A stretch of 64,000 nucleotides of DNA from Cytophagales bacterium (lineage in GTDB: Bacteria; Bacteroidota; Bacteroidia; Cytophagales; Spirosomataceae), in the NCBI GenBank assembly GCA_013298215.1, contig JAAFKE010000001.1, positions 10,692 to 74,691 of the forward strand. The letters are read 5' to 3'. This document shows, one piece after another, positions 27,645 to 36,430 of this stretch (position 1 is its first letter; the number at the start of each line of letters is the position of its first letter). A program made the position numbers and the translations under genes. The notes beneath the pieces are model-generated. The model saw nothing but the letters and a program-made list of their open reading frames with translations. It made no database searches and had not been told where the DNA came from.

Positions 27645-28241
27645 ATGGAAACGCAATTGCTCGCCCCGCCCAAACGCAAAAGTCGCAAAATACCCGCCGC
27701 GCTCATTCGGGAAGAATTGCGCGGGCAACCGCTGTATTACCGAGGCTACAAAGACGTGCTGAATGGCTCAAAACAAATCGAAGAAATCATGGGAAGTAGT
27801 TCTTTGCAGTCAATTATTGTTGCCATTGTGGCGTTTTTCATCAAATCGCGGGTCGATAACAAATTATACTGGACAGCCACCAACGAAGCAGGGCTGCATT
27901 TGGGACATAAAAACAACCTTTCGACCGATATTGGCGTGTTTTTGAAAGAAAAAGTGGTGCTGAACGACAAATATTTTGAGGTTGCTCCCGAAATGGCCAT
28001 TGAGGTGGACGTAAAGATTGATACCGACAAAGAACTGGACTATATTTTCTCAAAATCGGAAGAAATGATGCAGTTTGGTACGCAGAAAATTTGCTGGATT
28101 ATTACCAAAAACAAAAAAATATTTGTCTTCACTAAAAACGAAACCGCTCTCATTTTTGACTGGGACAAAGACATTCAGCTCACCGAATCTATTACCATTA
28201 ATCTCCAAAAACTCCTCGACGAGGAAGGCGTACAATGCTAA
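27645..28241 (+). CDS. Second, divergent Uma2-family protein
   Basis: 198 residues with a basic N-terminus. The nuclease-like core is recognisable: LSTDIGVFL and EMAIEVDVKID (EVD replaces the more usual EV(I/L)SPSS), then FGTQKICWIITKNKKIFVF. It is not closely similar to the preceding Uma2 gene, so the pair probably did not arise by a recent local duplication. Gap of 23 bp to the first Uma2 gene. Confidence 0.78.
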   Translation: METQLLAPPKRKSRKIPAALIREELRGQPLYYRGYKDVLNGSKQIEEIMGSSSLQSIIVAIVAFFIKSRVDNKLYWTATNEAGLHLGHKNNLSTDIGVFLKEKVVLNDKYFEVAPEMAIEVDVKIDTDKELDYIFSKSEEMMQFGTQKICWIITKNKKIFVFTKNETALIFDWDKDIQLTESITINLQKLLDEEGVQC

Positions 28242-28270
28242 TAAATATTCGACGGTACCAAGCCAGTGCC

Positions 28271-28311
28271 ATTGCAAAAGAGGAATCGTTGGGCTATATT
28301 TCGTGAAAATT
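28271..28311. repeat. 41-bp duplicated hyuB end, copy 2
   Basis: A remnant reading AIAKEESLGYIS then stop, at the same spacing before the methyltransferase that the true hyuB end would have had. 36 of 41 bases match 27000-27040. Confidence 0.85.
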
Positions 28312-28335
28312 TAAAATCAGACAAACTACTCAAAG

Positions 28336-29532
28336 ATGGCAACTCCCATAAACCTACCTCCTGTTCATAATAAACTGGCCAAACACGCGGCGTTCCCCGA
28401 GTTCGACCACGACGAAACGGCGCGGTATAATTTCTTGACCAACCTCAACAAACACCTTTCCACGGTGGTGTCGCCGGGCAACAAAATAGCCTTCGAGAAG
28501 CGCGTGCGCCCCCAATTTATTGCCAATAATGGCCGCGATTTTGAGACTCCCGACGAGGTAAAAGCCGCCATGCTACAAAACCAAAACTACCAAACGTGGT
28601 CGGCATTGCGCCGCTCTACCATGGAAATGCGCCAGCAAGCAGGACGCGCCACGGTGCTGCGCCAAGCCGACGAATTGGCCCAAAAGGTGGCTGATCTCAA
28701 CGCCAAAAGCCCGCAAAGCCTCACGATTAATCCCGACGTGAAAGCTCCCCATTACATGACTATGTTCGACAGCCACATTATGCCAGGGAGCTACCACACA
28801 GAACTATTCCCCGGCGACGTGTCGAACGCGGCCAGTTACGATGCTGGCCTGTTTGTGACCAGTGCTGGAATGTTGGGCAAATATACCGACGGCGGCGGAA
28901 AAGCCCTAACTACTTGGCTTAAAAGTACTTATCCAAATTTTAAACCCAAAAGAATATTGGATATTGGGTGCGGACTGGGGCACAATACCCTCCCACTCGC
29001 GCTGGCATTTCCTGATGCCGAGGTGGTAGGAATCGACACGGGAATCCCGATGGTGCGCTACGGACACGCCCGAGCGGTTGGCTTAGGGATCGAAAACGTT
29101 CGTTTTATGAATTTAGATGCTACCCAAACGGGCTTTGAGGCCGAATCATTCGATTGGATTCAGACCACGATGTTTTTGCACGAAACATCCACGCAGGCCA
29201 TGCACAAACTAATCAATGAGATATACCGAATGCTCCGCCCGGGTGGTTTGAGCCTGCACATTGAACAACCCCAGTACACGCCCCAAATGTCGGTTTACGA
29301 GAAGTTTATTCGAGATTGGGACGCGCTCTACAACAATGAACCATTTTGGGGAGCCATGCACGACGTGGACGTTCGGACGTGGATGACCTCGGCGGGCTTC
29401 AAAGAAGAAAACCTGCTGCAATTTGGCGCCAAGGCCGAAAACGACATGGAATATCCCAAAAATCCTAACGCCGCAGAGGTCGAAGACCACGGCCGCAGTC
29501 CGATTTGGAACGTATTTGGAGCCTGGAAATAA
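28336..29532 (+). CDS. Class I SAM-dependent methyltransferase with a long N-terminal region
   Basis: 398 residues. The last half is a class I methyltransferase: motif I ILDIGCGLGHNTLP (about residue 212), EVVGIDTGIPMV (motif II acidic residue), NLDATQTGF, and the post-motif MLRPGGLSLHIEQP. The first about 190 residues are a separate, unrecognised region. Substrate unknown. It starts a three-gene group with two small genes downstream and may originally have been the neighbour of hyuB. Confidence 0.85.
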   Translation: MATPINLPPVHNKLAKHAAFPEFDHDETARYNFLTNLNKHLSTVVSPGNKIAFEKRVRPQFIANNGRDFETPDEVKAAMLQNQNYQTWSALRRSTMEMRQQAGRATVLRQADELAQKVADLNAKSPQSLTINPDVKAPHYMTMFDSHIMPGSYHTELFPGDVSNAASYDAGLFVTSAGMLGKYTDGGGKALTTWLKSTYPNFKPKRILDIGCGLGHNTLPLALAFPDAEVVGIDTGIPMVRYGHARAVGLGIENVRFMNLDATQTGFEAESFDWIQTTMFLHETSTQAMHKLINEIYRMLRPGGLSLHIEQPQYTPQMSVYEKFIRDWDALYNNEPFWGAMHDVDVRTWMTSAGFKEENLLQFGAKAENDMEYPKNPNAAEVEDHGRSPIWNVFGAWK

Positions 29533-29577
29533 AATGTATCGGCTTTTGCCAAACCACCCACCACCACCACACCTCGC

Positions 29578-29937
29578 ATGATAAACGACATCTTACTGTC
29601 CTCGAATAAAGCCAAGGGCAAACGCCCCTATTTTTTAGAAAATCCAGAAGTGGAGCGCGTACTCAATATTACCATGGTTGTGGCCATGGAACTGGGCGTG
29701 ATGCACGAACGATTGGATACAATTGAGCGGTTGCTCGAAAAAAAGGGTATTATGGCCAAGGCCGAGATCGATGCCTTCGAGCCCAACAACGAGGAGGTCA
29801 TAGAAAGGCAACTTTGGCACGCCCGCTACATTGCCCGGGTGCTCAGAATTGTGCAGCAAGAACTCGAAAGCCTCCAACAAGACCCCGAACATAACCTCAG
29901 CATGGAGGAAGTGGCCGAGCGTTTGAGACACTCGTAG
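29578..29937 (+). CDS. Small helical protein of unknown function
   Basis: 119 residues, mostly predicted helix with many charged residues, and no recognised family. A segment ERVLNITMVVAMELGVMHERLDTIERLLEKKG looks amphipathic. Ends 3 bp before the NTF2-like gene and starts 45 bp after the methyltransferase, so it is probably co-transcribed with both. Confidence 0.72.
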   Translation: MINDILLSSNKAKGKRPYFLENPEVERVLNITMVVAMELGVMHERLDTIERLLEKKGIMAKAEIDAFEPNNEEVIERQLWHARYIARVLRIVQQELESLQQDPEHNLSMEEVAERLRHS

Positions 29938-29940
29938 CCC

Positions 29941-30360
29941 ATGACCCCCCTACACACAATCGACAATTTTTACCTGGCCATTATTGCCAAAGACGTGGCG
30001 GGTATATGCCGCACCTACGTTGAGTCGGAGGAGACTTACGTAGTGCTCGAAGGTCCCCGCTACACTACGTTGGGCTACACAAAAATTGCCAAGGGCTGGG
30101 CCGACTTTTGCAGTTCTGCACTGCTGCTCAAAAAAATTGATTGGCTCGAAGGCCCCTTTGAAGAGACCAGCACGGACATGGCCTGGGTGGGCGGCCAAAT
30201 AATGCTTACCGTGGAGGTGAACGCCCGCCAGTTTTCGGTGCAGTTCAGGGCTACGTTTGTGTTGCGAAAAAACCAGGAAAACCACTGGCAGATCAAACAC
30301 GAACACGTGTCGGCTCCGCTGGTGGATCCCTACGGAATTGGGGACTGGTTGAAAAAGTGA
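29941..30360 (+). CDS. SnoaL/NTF2-like protein
   Basis: 139 residues with the ketosteroid-isomerase/NTF2 cone-fold pattern of small Bacteroidota SnoaL-like or DUF4440 proteins. Layout is a helical start (IDNFYLAIIAKDVAGI) then strands ending in ATFVLRKNQENHWQIKHEHVSAP. This fold binds small molecules or catalyses isomerisation; the ligand is unknown. Last gene of the methyltransferase group, followed by a terminator. Confidence 0.75.
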   Translation: MTPLHTIDNFYLAIIAKDVAGICRTYVESEETYVVLEGPRYTTLGYTKIAKGWADFCSSALLLKKIDWLEGPFEETSTDMAWVGGQIMLTVEVNARQFSVQFRATFVLRKNQENHWQIKHEHVSAPLVDPYGIGDWLKK

Positions 30361-30367
30361 GTCATTT

Positions 30368-30398
30368 CTCCCCTTGTTTGTGCGCCAAACAAGGGGAG
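30368..30398 (+). terminator. Terminator after the SnoaL-like gene
   Basis: Perfect 13-bp stem (arm CTCCCCTTGTTTG) with a 5-nt loop, followed by GTTTTG on the plus strand. It lies between converging genes and could also slow transcripts from xylA, whose stop is at 30407. Confidence 0.85.
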
Positions 30399-30406
30399 GT
30401 TTTGAG

Positions 30407-31738
30407 CTAAATGTACTGGTTTACAATATTTTCTAACCACTCTTGGCGGCCAGATTTGAGAACTGGCTCTCCGTTTTGGAGGGCATAACTGCGCAGGTCT
30501 TCGAGCAACAACTTACCCTCTGCAAAGGCTTTACCGCTGCCAGCATCGAACGACGCGTACCGATCTTTCCTAAACTGGCGGTACTGCGATTTTTCCAGCA
30601 CATCGTTTGCAATCAGCAGGGCGCGGGCAAACGTGTCCATTCCACCAATGTGGGCGTAGAAAATATCCTCCAAGTCAGTCGAATTTCGGCGTGTTTTAGC
30701 GTCAAAATTCACCCCACCGGCCGTTATTCCACCCGCTTCAATAATTATCAGCAATGACTCGGTAAGTTCGCCCAAGTTCATCGGAAACTGGTCGGTATCC
30801 CAACCGTTCTGGGCATCACCCCGGTTGGCATCTATACTGCCCAACATTCCCGCGTCGGCGGCGGCTTGCAGCTCGTGCTGGAAAGTATGCCCCGCCAGCG
30901 TGGCGTGGTTTACCTCCACGTTTAGTTTGAAATCTTGGTCTAAACCGTGCTGGCGCAGAAAGCCAATGACCGTTTCGGAGTCGAAATCGTACTGGTGCTT
31001 GGTGGGTTCGCAGGGCTTGGGTTCAATAAAAAACGTTCCTTTAAAACCATTTTTGCGGGCATAGTCGCGCGCCATGGTGAGAAAACGCGCCAAATGTTCC
31101 TTTTCGCGCTTCATGTCGGTGTTCAGCAACGACATATAGCCCTCGCGCCCACCCCAAAAGACGTAGTTCTCTCCGCCGAGTGCAATGGTGGCATCGATGG
31201 CGTTTTTTACCTGCGTACCAGCAAGCGCCAAAACGCCAAAGTCTGGGTTGGTGGCGGCCCCGTTCATGTAGCGCGGATTAGAAAAAACGTTGGCCGTGCC
31301 CCAGAGTAGTTTCACCCCACTTTCGGCCTGTTTTTGTTTTAGGTAATCAACAATTTGGCTCAGATTAGATTCATACTCGCCTATGTTTGCCCCCTCATCC
31401 ACCAGATCAATATCGTGGAAACAATAATAAGGAACGCCCAGCTTTGTAATAAACTCAAAGGCGGCATCGGCTTTTTGTTGGGCGCGCGCCATGGTGCCAT
31501 TGCCCACATCCCACGGAAATTGTTTGGTGCCAGGCCCAAACGGGTCGCCGCCAGTGCCGCAAAACGTGTGCCAGTAGCACACCGCAAAGCGCAGGTATTC
31601 TTCCATCGTTTTGCCAGCCACTACCCTATTTTTGTCGTACCATTTGTAGGCCAAAGGATTGTCCGAGTCGCGGCCTTCGTAAAGCACTTTATCAACCGAC
31701 TTAAAATAAGTTTTGTCTCCGAACGTAATTGTAGTCAT
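30407..31738 (-). CDS. xylA: Xylose isomerase
   Basis: Converts D-xylose to D-xylulose. 443 residues, the normal class II length. Conserved segments: [10 protein letters not shown] with the catalytic histidine, [40 protein letters not shown] with metal ligands, and [17 protein letters not shown]. No xylulokinase gene follows; the Nudix-type regulator lies directly upstream. Confidence 0.96.
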   Translation of the reverse strand: MTTITFGDKTYFKSVDKVLYEGRDSDNPLAYKWYDKNRVVAGKTMEEYLRFAVCYWHTFCGTGGDPFGPGTKQFPWDVGNGTMARAQQKADAAFEFITKLGVPYYCFHDIDLVDEGANIGEYESNLSQIVDYLKQKQAESGVKLLWGTANVFSNPRYMNGAATNPDFGVLALAGTQVKNAIDATIALGGENYVFWGGREGYMSLLNTDMKREKEHLARFLTMARDYARKNGFKGTFFIEPKPCEPTKHQYDFDSETVIGFLRQHGLDQDFKLNVEVNHATLAGHTFQHELQAAADAGMLGSIDANRGDAQNGWDTDQFPMNLGELTESLLIIIEAGGITAGGVNFDAKTRRNSTDLEDIFYAHIGGMDTFARALLIANDVLEKSQYRQFRKDRYASFDAGSGKAFAEGKLLLEDLRSYALQNGEPVLKSGRQEWLENIVNQYI

Positions 31739-31756
31739 CTGTTTTGTTGTTTTCTG

Positions 31757-31771
31757 TTGTCAATCCGACAA
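31757..31771. promoter_or_regulatory. Candidate operator upstream of xylA
   Basis: Inverted repeat TTGTC-N5-GACAA in the 100 bp between the regulator gene and xylA, 19 bp before the xylA start. It has the size expected for an NrtR-type Nudix regulator, but the site was not compared with others. Confidence 0.4.
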
Positions 31772-31838
31772 TTAGAGAACGCCACAGCCATAATCTACTT
31801 AAATTAGCAGAAAAAATATTGGCAACTTAGCCGATAAA

Positions 31839-32552
31839 TCAAGAAGCCATAAAGTTCATAAAGGAGTTGAACTGCTGGCTGTATTTTTCTTTGTTTACTT
31901 CGTACAAAAATGCTCCCTTTTTAGAACTTCCACGGTGTTTTTCGTCCAATTTCAACAATAGGTTCGTAGAAAGTATCTTGCGGCTAAAATTTCGTTTGTC
32001 GATGGTTGTCCCAAAAATGGCCTCATAAAGTTTTTGAAGTTGCGGTATCGTAAACTTTTGGGGGAGCAGCTCGAACCCAATCGGGTGCTGCGAAGCCTTG
32101 TATCGGAGCGATTTTATGGCCATTTTCACCATGTCGCGGTGATCGAAGAGTAATTCTGGCAGCTCGTTCAGCGAAAACCAATTGGCGTGAAAAGTATCCG
32201 ATATTTTCTGTTCGTAGTCTTGCACGTTCACCAGTGCAAAATACGCCACCGAGACCGTCCGCTGCACGGGGTCGCGGAGGGGCTCGCCAAAGGTGTGGAG
32301 TTGCTCCAAATAAATGTCGCGCAGCCCAGTGAGCTCGTACAAAATTCGATCGGCGGCCTGCGCCAAACTCTCGGTGGGTGTGAGCCAACCGCCCATCAGC
32401 GACCACGTTTGTTTATCAACCTCCACACCTCGGTTTACCAACAATAATTTGAGTTCTAAGCCATCGAAGCCAAAAATAATGGAGTCGAGTGCCACTAAAC
32501 ATTCCGTTTGCTGTTGGTACTGCGCCAACATTCCCGCTTTTTGGTCAATCAC
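31839..32552 (-). CDS. Nudix-domain transcriptional regulator (NrtR/AraR type)
   Basis: 237 residues: an N-terminal Nudix domain (about 20-150) followed by a winged-helix domain (about 165-225, with FTIPQLQKLYEAIFG and KRNFSRKILST). The Nudix box reads GGWLTPTESLAQAADRILYELTGL, where the REUXEE catalytic glutamates are replaced, so it senses rather than hydrolyses. Relatives in Bacteroidota regulate arabinose and xylose use. Position just upstream of xylA points to xylose. The start is a GTG; an ATG seven codons later is also possible. Confidence 0.83.
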   Translation of the reverse strand: MIDQKAGMLAQYQQQTECLVALDSIIFGFDGLELKLLLVNRGVEVDKQTWSLMGGWLTPTESLAQAADRILYELTGLRDIYLEQLHTFGEPLRDPVQRTVSVAYFALVNVQDYEQKISDTFHANWFSLNELPELLFDHRDMVKMAIKSLRYKASQHPIGFELLPQKFTIPQLQKLYEAIFGTTIDKRNFSRKILSTNLLLKLDEKHRGSSKKGAFLYEVNKEKYSQQFNSFMNFMAS

Positions 32553-32621
32553 AAATAGTAGAGTTTAAGGTTTTTTGTATCAAAACACCGAACAGCAAAT
32601 GATTTACTATTGAGCAGCTAT

Positions 32622-33164
32622 CTACGGCTCAATGAATACAGAAATGGTGTCTGACTCAACAATGTTGCTTATGTTGTTTGCGCGGTCTCGGATGCGCACA
32701 ACGAACTTAACTATTTGGATTCGCGAAGTAGTTGAGCGAAAAAATATTTGCGAGAAATCTAATTTACCTTCAATCGGCCCCGCTTTTTCGCCCGATGGCC
32801 GCAGCGTAGGAAAAAACAACTTACTGTTTATCTGCGACGGTATTTCCTCGAAGCGAGTACCCACTTTTTTGAAAGTACGCAGCTCGTAATTGCCCCAGGT
32901 GCTATAAATTGGATTTTCGGGTCTTTCGGTTTTTCGGTCAAAACCCAGATCACCGTCGCCGTCGCGGTAGCCAATCGTGAGCGATAGCGAGTCTTTCAGG
33001 GCGCGGGGCCCCGAAAACGGATCGGGTACCGTAAAACCCGTCACGCCCAAAAATTCGATTTGCGGCTTGGGTTCGTTGGCATAGTCGGGGGCTTTTATGC
33101 AACTATAAATGCCCGACGACAGCAACGCAATGAACAAAGTGAGCTTAATTATTGTCTTATTCAT
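32622..33164 (-). CDS. Hypothetical lipoprotein
   Basis: 180 residues from the ATG at 33164, chosen because it begins a lipoprotein signal peptide (hydrophobic stretch ending GIYSC). The longer frame to 33266 overlaps the divergent LuxE-like gene. The body resembles small Bacteroidota lipoproteins with a GDGDLGF segment and beta strands ending RIQIVKFVVRIRDRANNISN, often an Ig-like or calcium-binding fold; no function known. Only 27 bp separate it from the LuxE-like gene. Confidence 0.82.
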   Translation of the reverse strand: MNKTIIKLTLFIALLSSGIYSCIKAPDYANEPKPQIEFLGVTGFTVPDPFSGPRALKDSLSLTIGYRDGDGDLGFDRKTERPENPIYSTWGNYELRTFKKVGTRFEEIPSQINSKLFFPTLRPSGEKAGPIEGKLDFSQIFFRSTTSRIQIVKFVVRIRDRANNISNIVESDTISVFIEP

Positions 33165-33191
33165 ACGTGTTTTGAAAGATTGAATGAAAGT

Positions 33192-34211
33192 ATGGATGAT
33201 TTGAAATCGAGAATAGTGGCAATCGGGGCCGAGCATTTTGACGAATTGGCCTTGGAAATATTCCAATTGCAGGCCAAAAAAAACGCTGTTTACGGTTTAT
33301 TTCTCAAAAACTTGGGCGTAAATCTCCGCAACATTCACCAAATTGCCCAGATTCCGTTTATGCCAATCGGGTTCTTCAAAAATCATGAAATTTTGACGGG
33401 AAACCAAACAATTCGGGCAGTTTTTGAAAGCAGTGGCACCACAGGACAATCTACGAGCCGCCACCTGGTTTCGGATTTGGCCTTTTACAGAACCGTTGCC
33501 CAAACTATTTTTGAGCAAAAGTACGGTGCGCTGTCAAACTTCCACGTGCTGGCTCTCTTGCCGTCTTACCTCGAACGAAATAACTCCTCGTTGGTGTATA
33601 TGGTTCAAGATTTTATCGAAAAAAGCGGGTCGGCGCACTCGGGTTTTTTTCTGACCAACACCCAAGAGCTCGTGCAAACGCTCCGCCGTCTGTGCCAAAA
33701 CCCCGACGGGCGCAAGATACTACTCATGGGCGTTACGTTCGGTTTGTTGAACTTGGCCGAAGCTGGTTTTGACCTCGATTTTTTGCACCAGGCCCCAAAC
33801 CTGATCGTCATGGAAACTGGCGGCATGAAGGGCCGCCGCCGCGAAATGCTCCGGCAGGAGGTTCACCAGGTGCTAACTCGGGCGTTTGGGGTGGCGGTTG
33901 TGCACTCAGAATACGGCATGACCGAACTGCTCTCGCAGGGGTATTCGGGCGGCAGCGGTGTTTTTGACACCCCACCTACGATGCGCGTTTTGCTGCGCGA
34001 CATCAACGACCCGTTTTGCGTCTATCCGCCTCATTACGAGCGCACTGGCGGCATCAACGTGGTAGATCTGGCCAACATCGACTCCTGCTCGTTTATAGAA
34101 ACCCAGGACCTGGGGCAATACGTTTTTGAAGGCCAAGACCCGCAACAATTTCGGGTCATTGGCCGTTTTGATAACTCCGACGTGCGGGGTTGTAATTTAA
34201 TGACACTCTAA
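33192..34211 (+). CDS. LuxE-like acyl-protein synthetase
   Basis: 339 residues from the ATG at 33192, which avoids overlap with the lipoprotein gene. Similar to the LuxE/PF04443 family of ANL enzymes that activate fatty acids: the short phosphate loop FESSGTTGQSTSRH, METGGMKGRR and VVHSEYGMTELLSQGY. In luminous bacteria LuxE feeds acyl groups to a reductase; in Bacteroidota the homologues often sit with surface-polysaccharide or lipid genes. The natural acceptor is unknown here. 12 bp before the DUF2027-Smr gene. Confidence 0.85.
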   Translation: MDDLKSRIVAIGAEHFDELALEIFQLQAKKNAVYGLFLKNLGVNLRNIHQIAQIPFMPIGFFKNHEILTGNQTIRAVFESSGTTGQSTSRHLVSDLAFYRTVAQTIFEQKYGALSNFHVLALLPSYLERNNSSLVYMVQDFIEKSGSAHSGFFLTNTQELVQTLRRLCQNPDGRKILLMGVTFGLLNLAEAGFDLDFLHQAPNLIVMETGGMKGRRREMLRQEVHQVLTRAFGVAVVHSEYGMTELLSQGYSGGSGVFDTPPTMRVLLRDINDPFCVYPPHYERTGGINVVDLANIDSCSFIETQDLGQYVFEGQDPQQFRVIGRFDNSDVRGCNLMTL

Positions 34212-34223
34212 AATACGTTTATT

Positions 34224-35270
34224 ATGAACATCGGCGACCGTGTGAGGCTACTCCACTCCAAAGAACAGGGCATTATTGTTGGTTTCAAATCGGGAGATAT
34301 AATTGAGGTCGAGATCGAAGACGGCTTCAAATTACCCATCCTAAAACGCGAGTTGGCGGTAATATCGGCCTACGAAGACAAAGCCTTTAAGGCCGCTCCC
34401 GCCGTGGTGGCGCGCGCCGAGGAAGCCAAAACCAAGGGTGTGGTAGCCGAAAAAGGCCTGTTTGTGGCGTTCCAGCCCAGCAACGACCGCGACGTGGTTA
34501 TGTTTCTGATTAACAACACCGACTGGGATCTGCCCTTCATGCTTTCTACGGGGTCCGAACGCTACTACCGAGGGTTGGCGGGCGGGTTTCTTATGGCCAA
34601 AACGCACATAAAGATCACCGAACTTTCTACCGCCAATTTCGATGCCTGGGGAACATTTACCTTCCAAGCACTTTTCTATTCTTTTGGGTATATCCCAGAG
34701 CGCGCGCCCTTCGTGAAGCGTTTCAAGTGCCGCGCCGACACTTTTTTTAAGAATAAGAAAAAAGCACCAATTTTAGACAAAGAGGCTTACCTCTTTCAGT
34801 TGGATGCCGACGTGCTGCCCCAAAATATAGTTGTAGCCACGGTAGAACCCGCTGTTGCGGCTACCGGAATGCCTGCCACGCCCACGCCCCAACCACCCGT
34901 CATTGGTATCAGTCCAGAGAAATTAAGGGAAAATATGCTCGAAAGAAACACCCGCTCCGCACCCGTTTCGGCGCAACAGTTTCAGCGGCCAACGGCTATT
35001 ATCGACCTGCACATCGAACAGCTCACCAAAGACTTTATGACCCTAAACAATGCCCAAATGCTCGAAATGCAGTTGGTTTCCTTCAACAAACAGTTGGAGC
35101 AAGGCATAGCGAGCGGCATGGATTTTATGACTTTTATCCACGGCGTGGGCAACGGCACACTCCGCACCGAGATTCAGCGCTGCCTCAGCAAGCACCCCAA
35201 CGTGGCGTATTTTGAGGATGCCCAAAAAGAAAAATTTGGCTACGGAGCCACCCGCGCCAAAATCAAGTAA
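34224..35270 (+). CDS. DUF2027 and Smr domain protein
   Basis: 348 residues. The N-terminal MNIGDRVRLLHSKEQGIIVG is an SH3-like/KOW stretch; a DUF2027 region follows (about 70-200) and a Pro/Thr linker. The C-terminal Smr domain shows IDLHIEQL and FIHGVGNGTLRTEI, where Smr proteins carry nicking-endonuclease or ribosome-rescue-related residues (HGxGxGxLR). Family common in Bacteroidota; role unresolved, possibly in RNA or DNA processing or in rescuing stalled ribosomes. Probably co-transcribed with the LuxE-like gene. Confidence 0.88.
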   Translation: MNIGDRVRLLHSKEQGIIVGFKSGDIIEVEIEDGFKLPILKRELAVISAYEDKAFKAAPAVVARAEEAKTKGVVAEKGLFVAFQPSNDRDVVMFLINNTDWDLPFMLSTGSERYYRGLAGGFLMAKTHIKITELSTANFDAWGTFTFQALFYSFGYIPERAPFVKRFKCRADTFFKNKKKAPILDKEAYLFQLDADVLPQNIVVATVEPAVAATGMPATPTPQPPVIGISPEKLRENMLERNTRSAPVSAQQFQRPTAIIDLHIEQLTKDFMTLNNAQMLEMQLVSFNKQLEQGIASGMDFMTFIHGVGNGTLRTEIQRCLSKHPNVAYFEDAQKEKFGYGATRAKIK

Positions 35271-35274
35271 AAAA

Positions 35275-35305
35275 TAGTTTCTGCTGGCTATGCCAGCAGA
35301 AACTA
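35275..35305 (-). terminator. Terminator of the SAM methyltransferase gene
   Basis: Perfect 14-bp stem with a 3-nt loop overlapping the methyltransferase stop codon. On the minus strand the stem is followed by TTTTTT (35274-35269 region). On the plus strand no T-run follows, so its main role is for the minus-strand gene. Confidence 0.85.
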
Positions 35306-35896
35306 AGCCCCCAGTACCGAGATTACAAATGTATTTTTGTTGGTAGATACAGTCGTCTGGTCTATTTTTTGGTAGCTGCACGCATCCATTTCGACGTGCC
35401 ACTTGGCGTTTCGGCCACCGTCGTCGTTTATGCTGACAATAAAAATACCGCCCTCGTTGAGGTAAGGCGCAAAGCGGTCTAACGCTGCCTGCACCGACGG
35501 GGCGTAGTAAATGGCCTCGTTTATGATAATGACATCGAATTTTTCTTTGGGCTGGTAGGTGTTCATATCGGCCACCTCAAAAAACGTTTTTTCGTCGGCC
35601 AGTTCTGCCCTGGCGGCTTCAATGGCCACATCCGACAGGTCGGTAACCAGGTAGCGGCCGTACTTCGATTTGTCGAAACGCTGCACCAAAACCCCTGGCC
35701 CCGCCCCAAGTTCTAAAATACTACCTTGGGGTTTGAGGTGTTGGGCGTAGCCTACGATCACGCTAAAACGCGACAGCTCGTTGAGGTCGGCCAGGTTGTC
35801 CCAGCGGCCAGCGGCATATTGGTAATTCCAGCGGTCGCGCCCCTGGCGGAGTACCTTTCGCTTGTATAAATCTTCGAGTTGGGTAAAAATAGACAT
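35303..35896 (-). CDS. Class I SAM-dependent methyltransferase
   Basis: 197 residues. Motif I SILELGAGPGVLV, VTDLSDVAIEAAR for the ribose-binding acidic residue, and DVIIINEAIYYAP as motif IV-like. The RWDNLADLNELSRFSVIVGY start resembles small-molecule methyltransferases near sugar or lipid genes. Substrate unknown. 14 bp after the MazG-like gene on the same strand. Confidence 0.85.
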   Translation of the reverse strand: MSIFTQLEDLYKRKVLRQGRDRWNYQYAAGRWDNLADLNELSRFSVIVGYAQHLKPQGSILELGAGPGVLVQRFDKSKYGRYLVTDLSDVAIEAARAELADEKTFFEVADMNTYQPKEKFDVIIINEAIYYAPSVQAALDRFAPYLNEGGIFIVSINDDGGRNAKWHVEMDACSYQKIDQTTVSTNKNTFVISVLGA

Positions 35897-35910
35897 GGTT
35901 TTAGGTTTGG

Positions 35911-36387
35911 TTATTGGTCAGTAGAAACAACTGTTTGGAGATTGGCAGGCGAATAAAAAACCGATTTCAGCGTTTTGTCGTCGGAGGTTCGATAGACCAA
36001 ATACGCGCCATTGTCCTCTTTATAATACGCCTCAACGCCTTTTTGGGTGCGGTAATGGGCCACGGTGGTCTCGGCTTCGGCCAACGTTCGGCAGGCTTTC
36101 GACATATTTGAGCGTTGCACTTCGTCGAAAAGCGCCTTAAACCTATCGCCGAGGCCAAATTCTAAAACCGCCCCCGCCAGCACGTATTGAAGGTCGCAGA
36201 GTGCATCGGCAATTTCTACGATGTCGTTGGCCGCGATGGCCTCCTGCAATTCACGGAGCTCTTCGGCCAGCAGCGAAACGCGCAGGTTGCAACGATCTGT
36301 GGCTGGTATCTGTGGCCGAGCTAAAATAGGGTGCTTAAAAGTGCGGTGGAAGCCAGCCACCGCGTTGAGCGAGTCGGGGGTTTGCAT
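35911..36387 (-). CDS. MazG-like/phosphoribosyl-ATP pyrophosphohydrolase-like protein
   Basis: 158 residues of the all-alpha NTP pyrophosphohydrolase superfamily. LLAEELRELQEAI and EIADALCDLQYVL carry the ExxE...ExxD metal-binding pattern. The C-terminal 60 residues are an added, less conserved part. Likely hydrolyses a nucleoside triphosphate or a nucleotide-like metabolite; the exact substrate is not evident. 14 bp upstream of the methyltransferase, so the two may act together. Confidence 0.83.
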   Translation of the reverse strand: MQTPDSLNAVAGFHRTFKHPILARPQIPATDRCNLRVSLLAEELRELQEAIAANDIVEIADALCDLQYVLAGAVLEFGLGDRFKALFDEVQRSNMSKACRTLAEAETTVAHYRTQKGVEAYYKEDNGAYLVYRTSDDKTLKSVFYSPANLQTVVSTDQ

Positions 36388-36430
36388 GAATTGAGTTTAA
36401 GTTGGCACTAAAAATACGGGTATGATTTAT

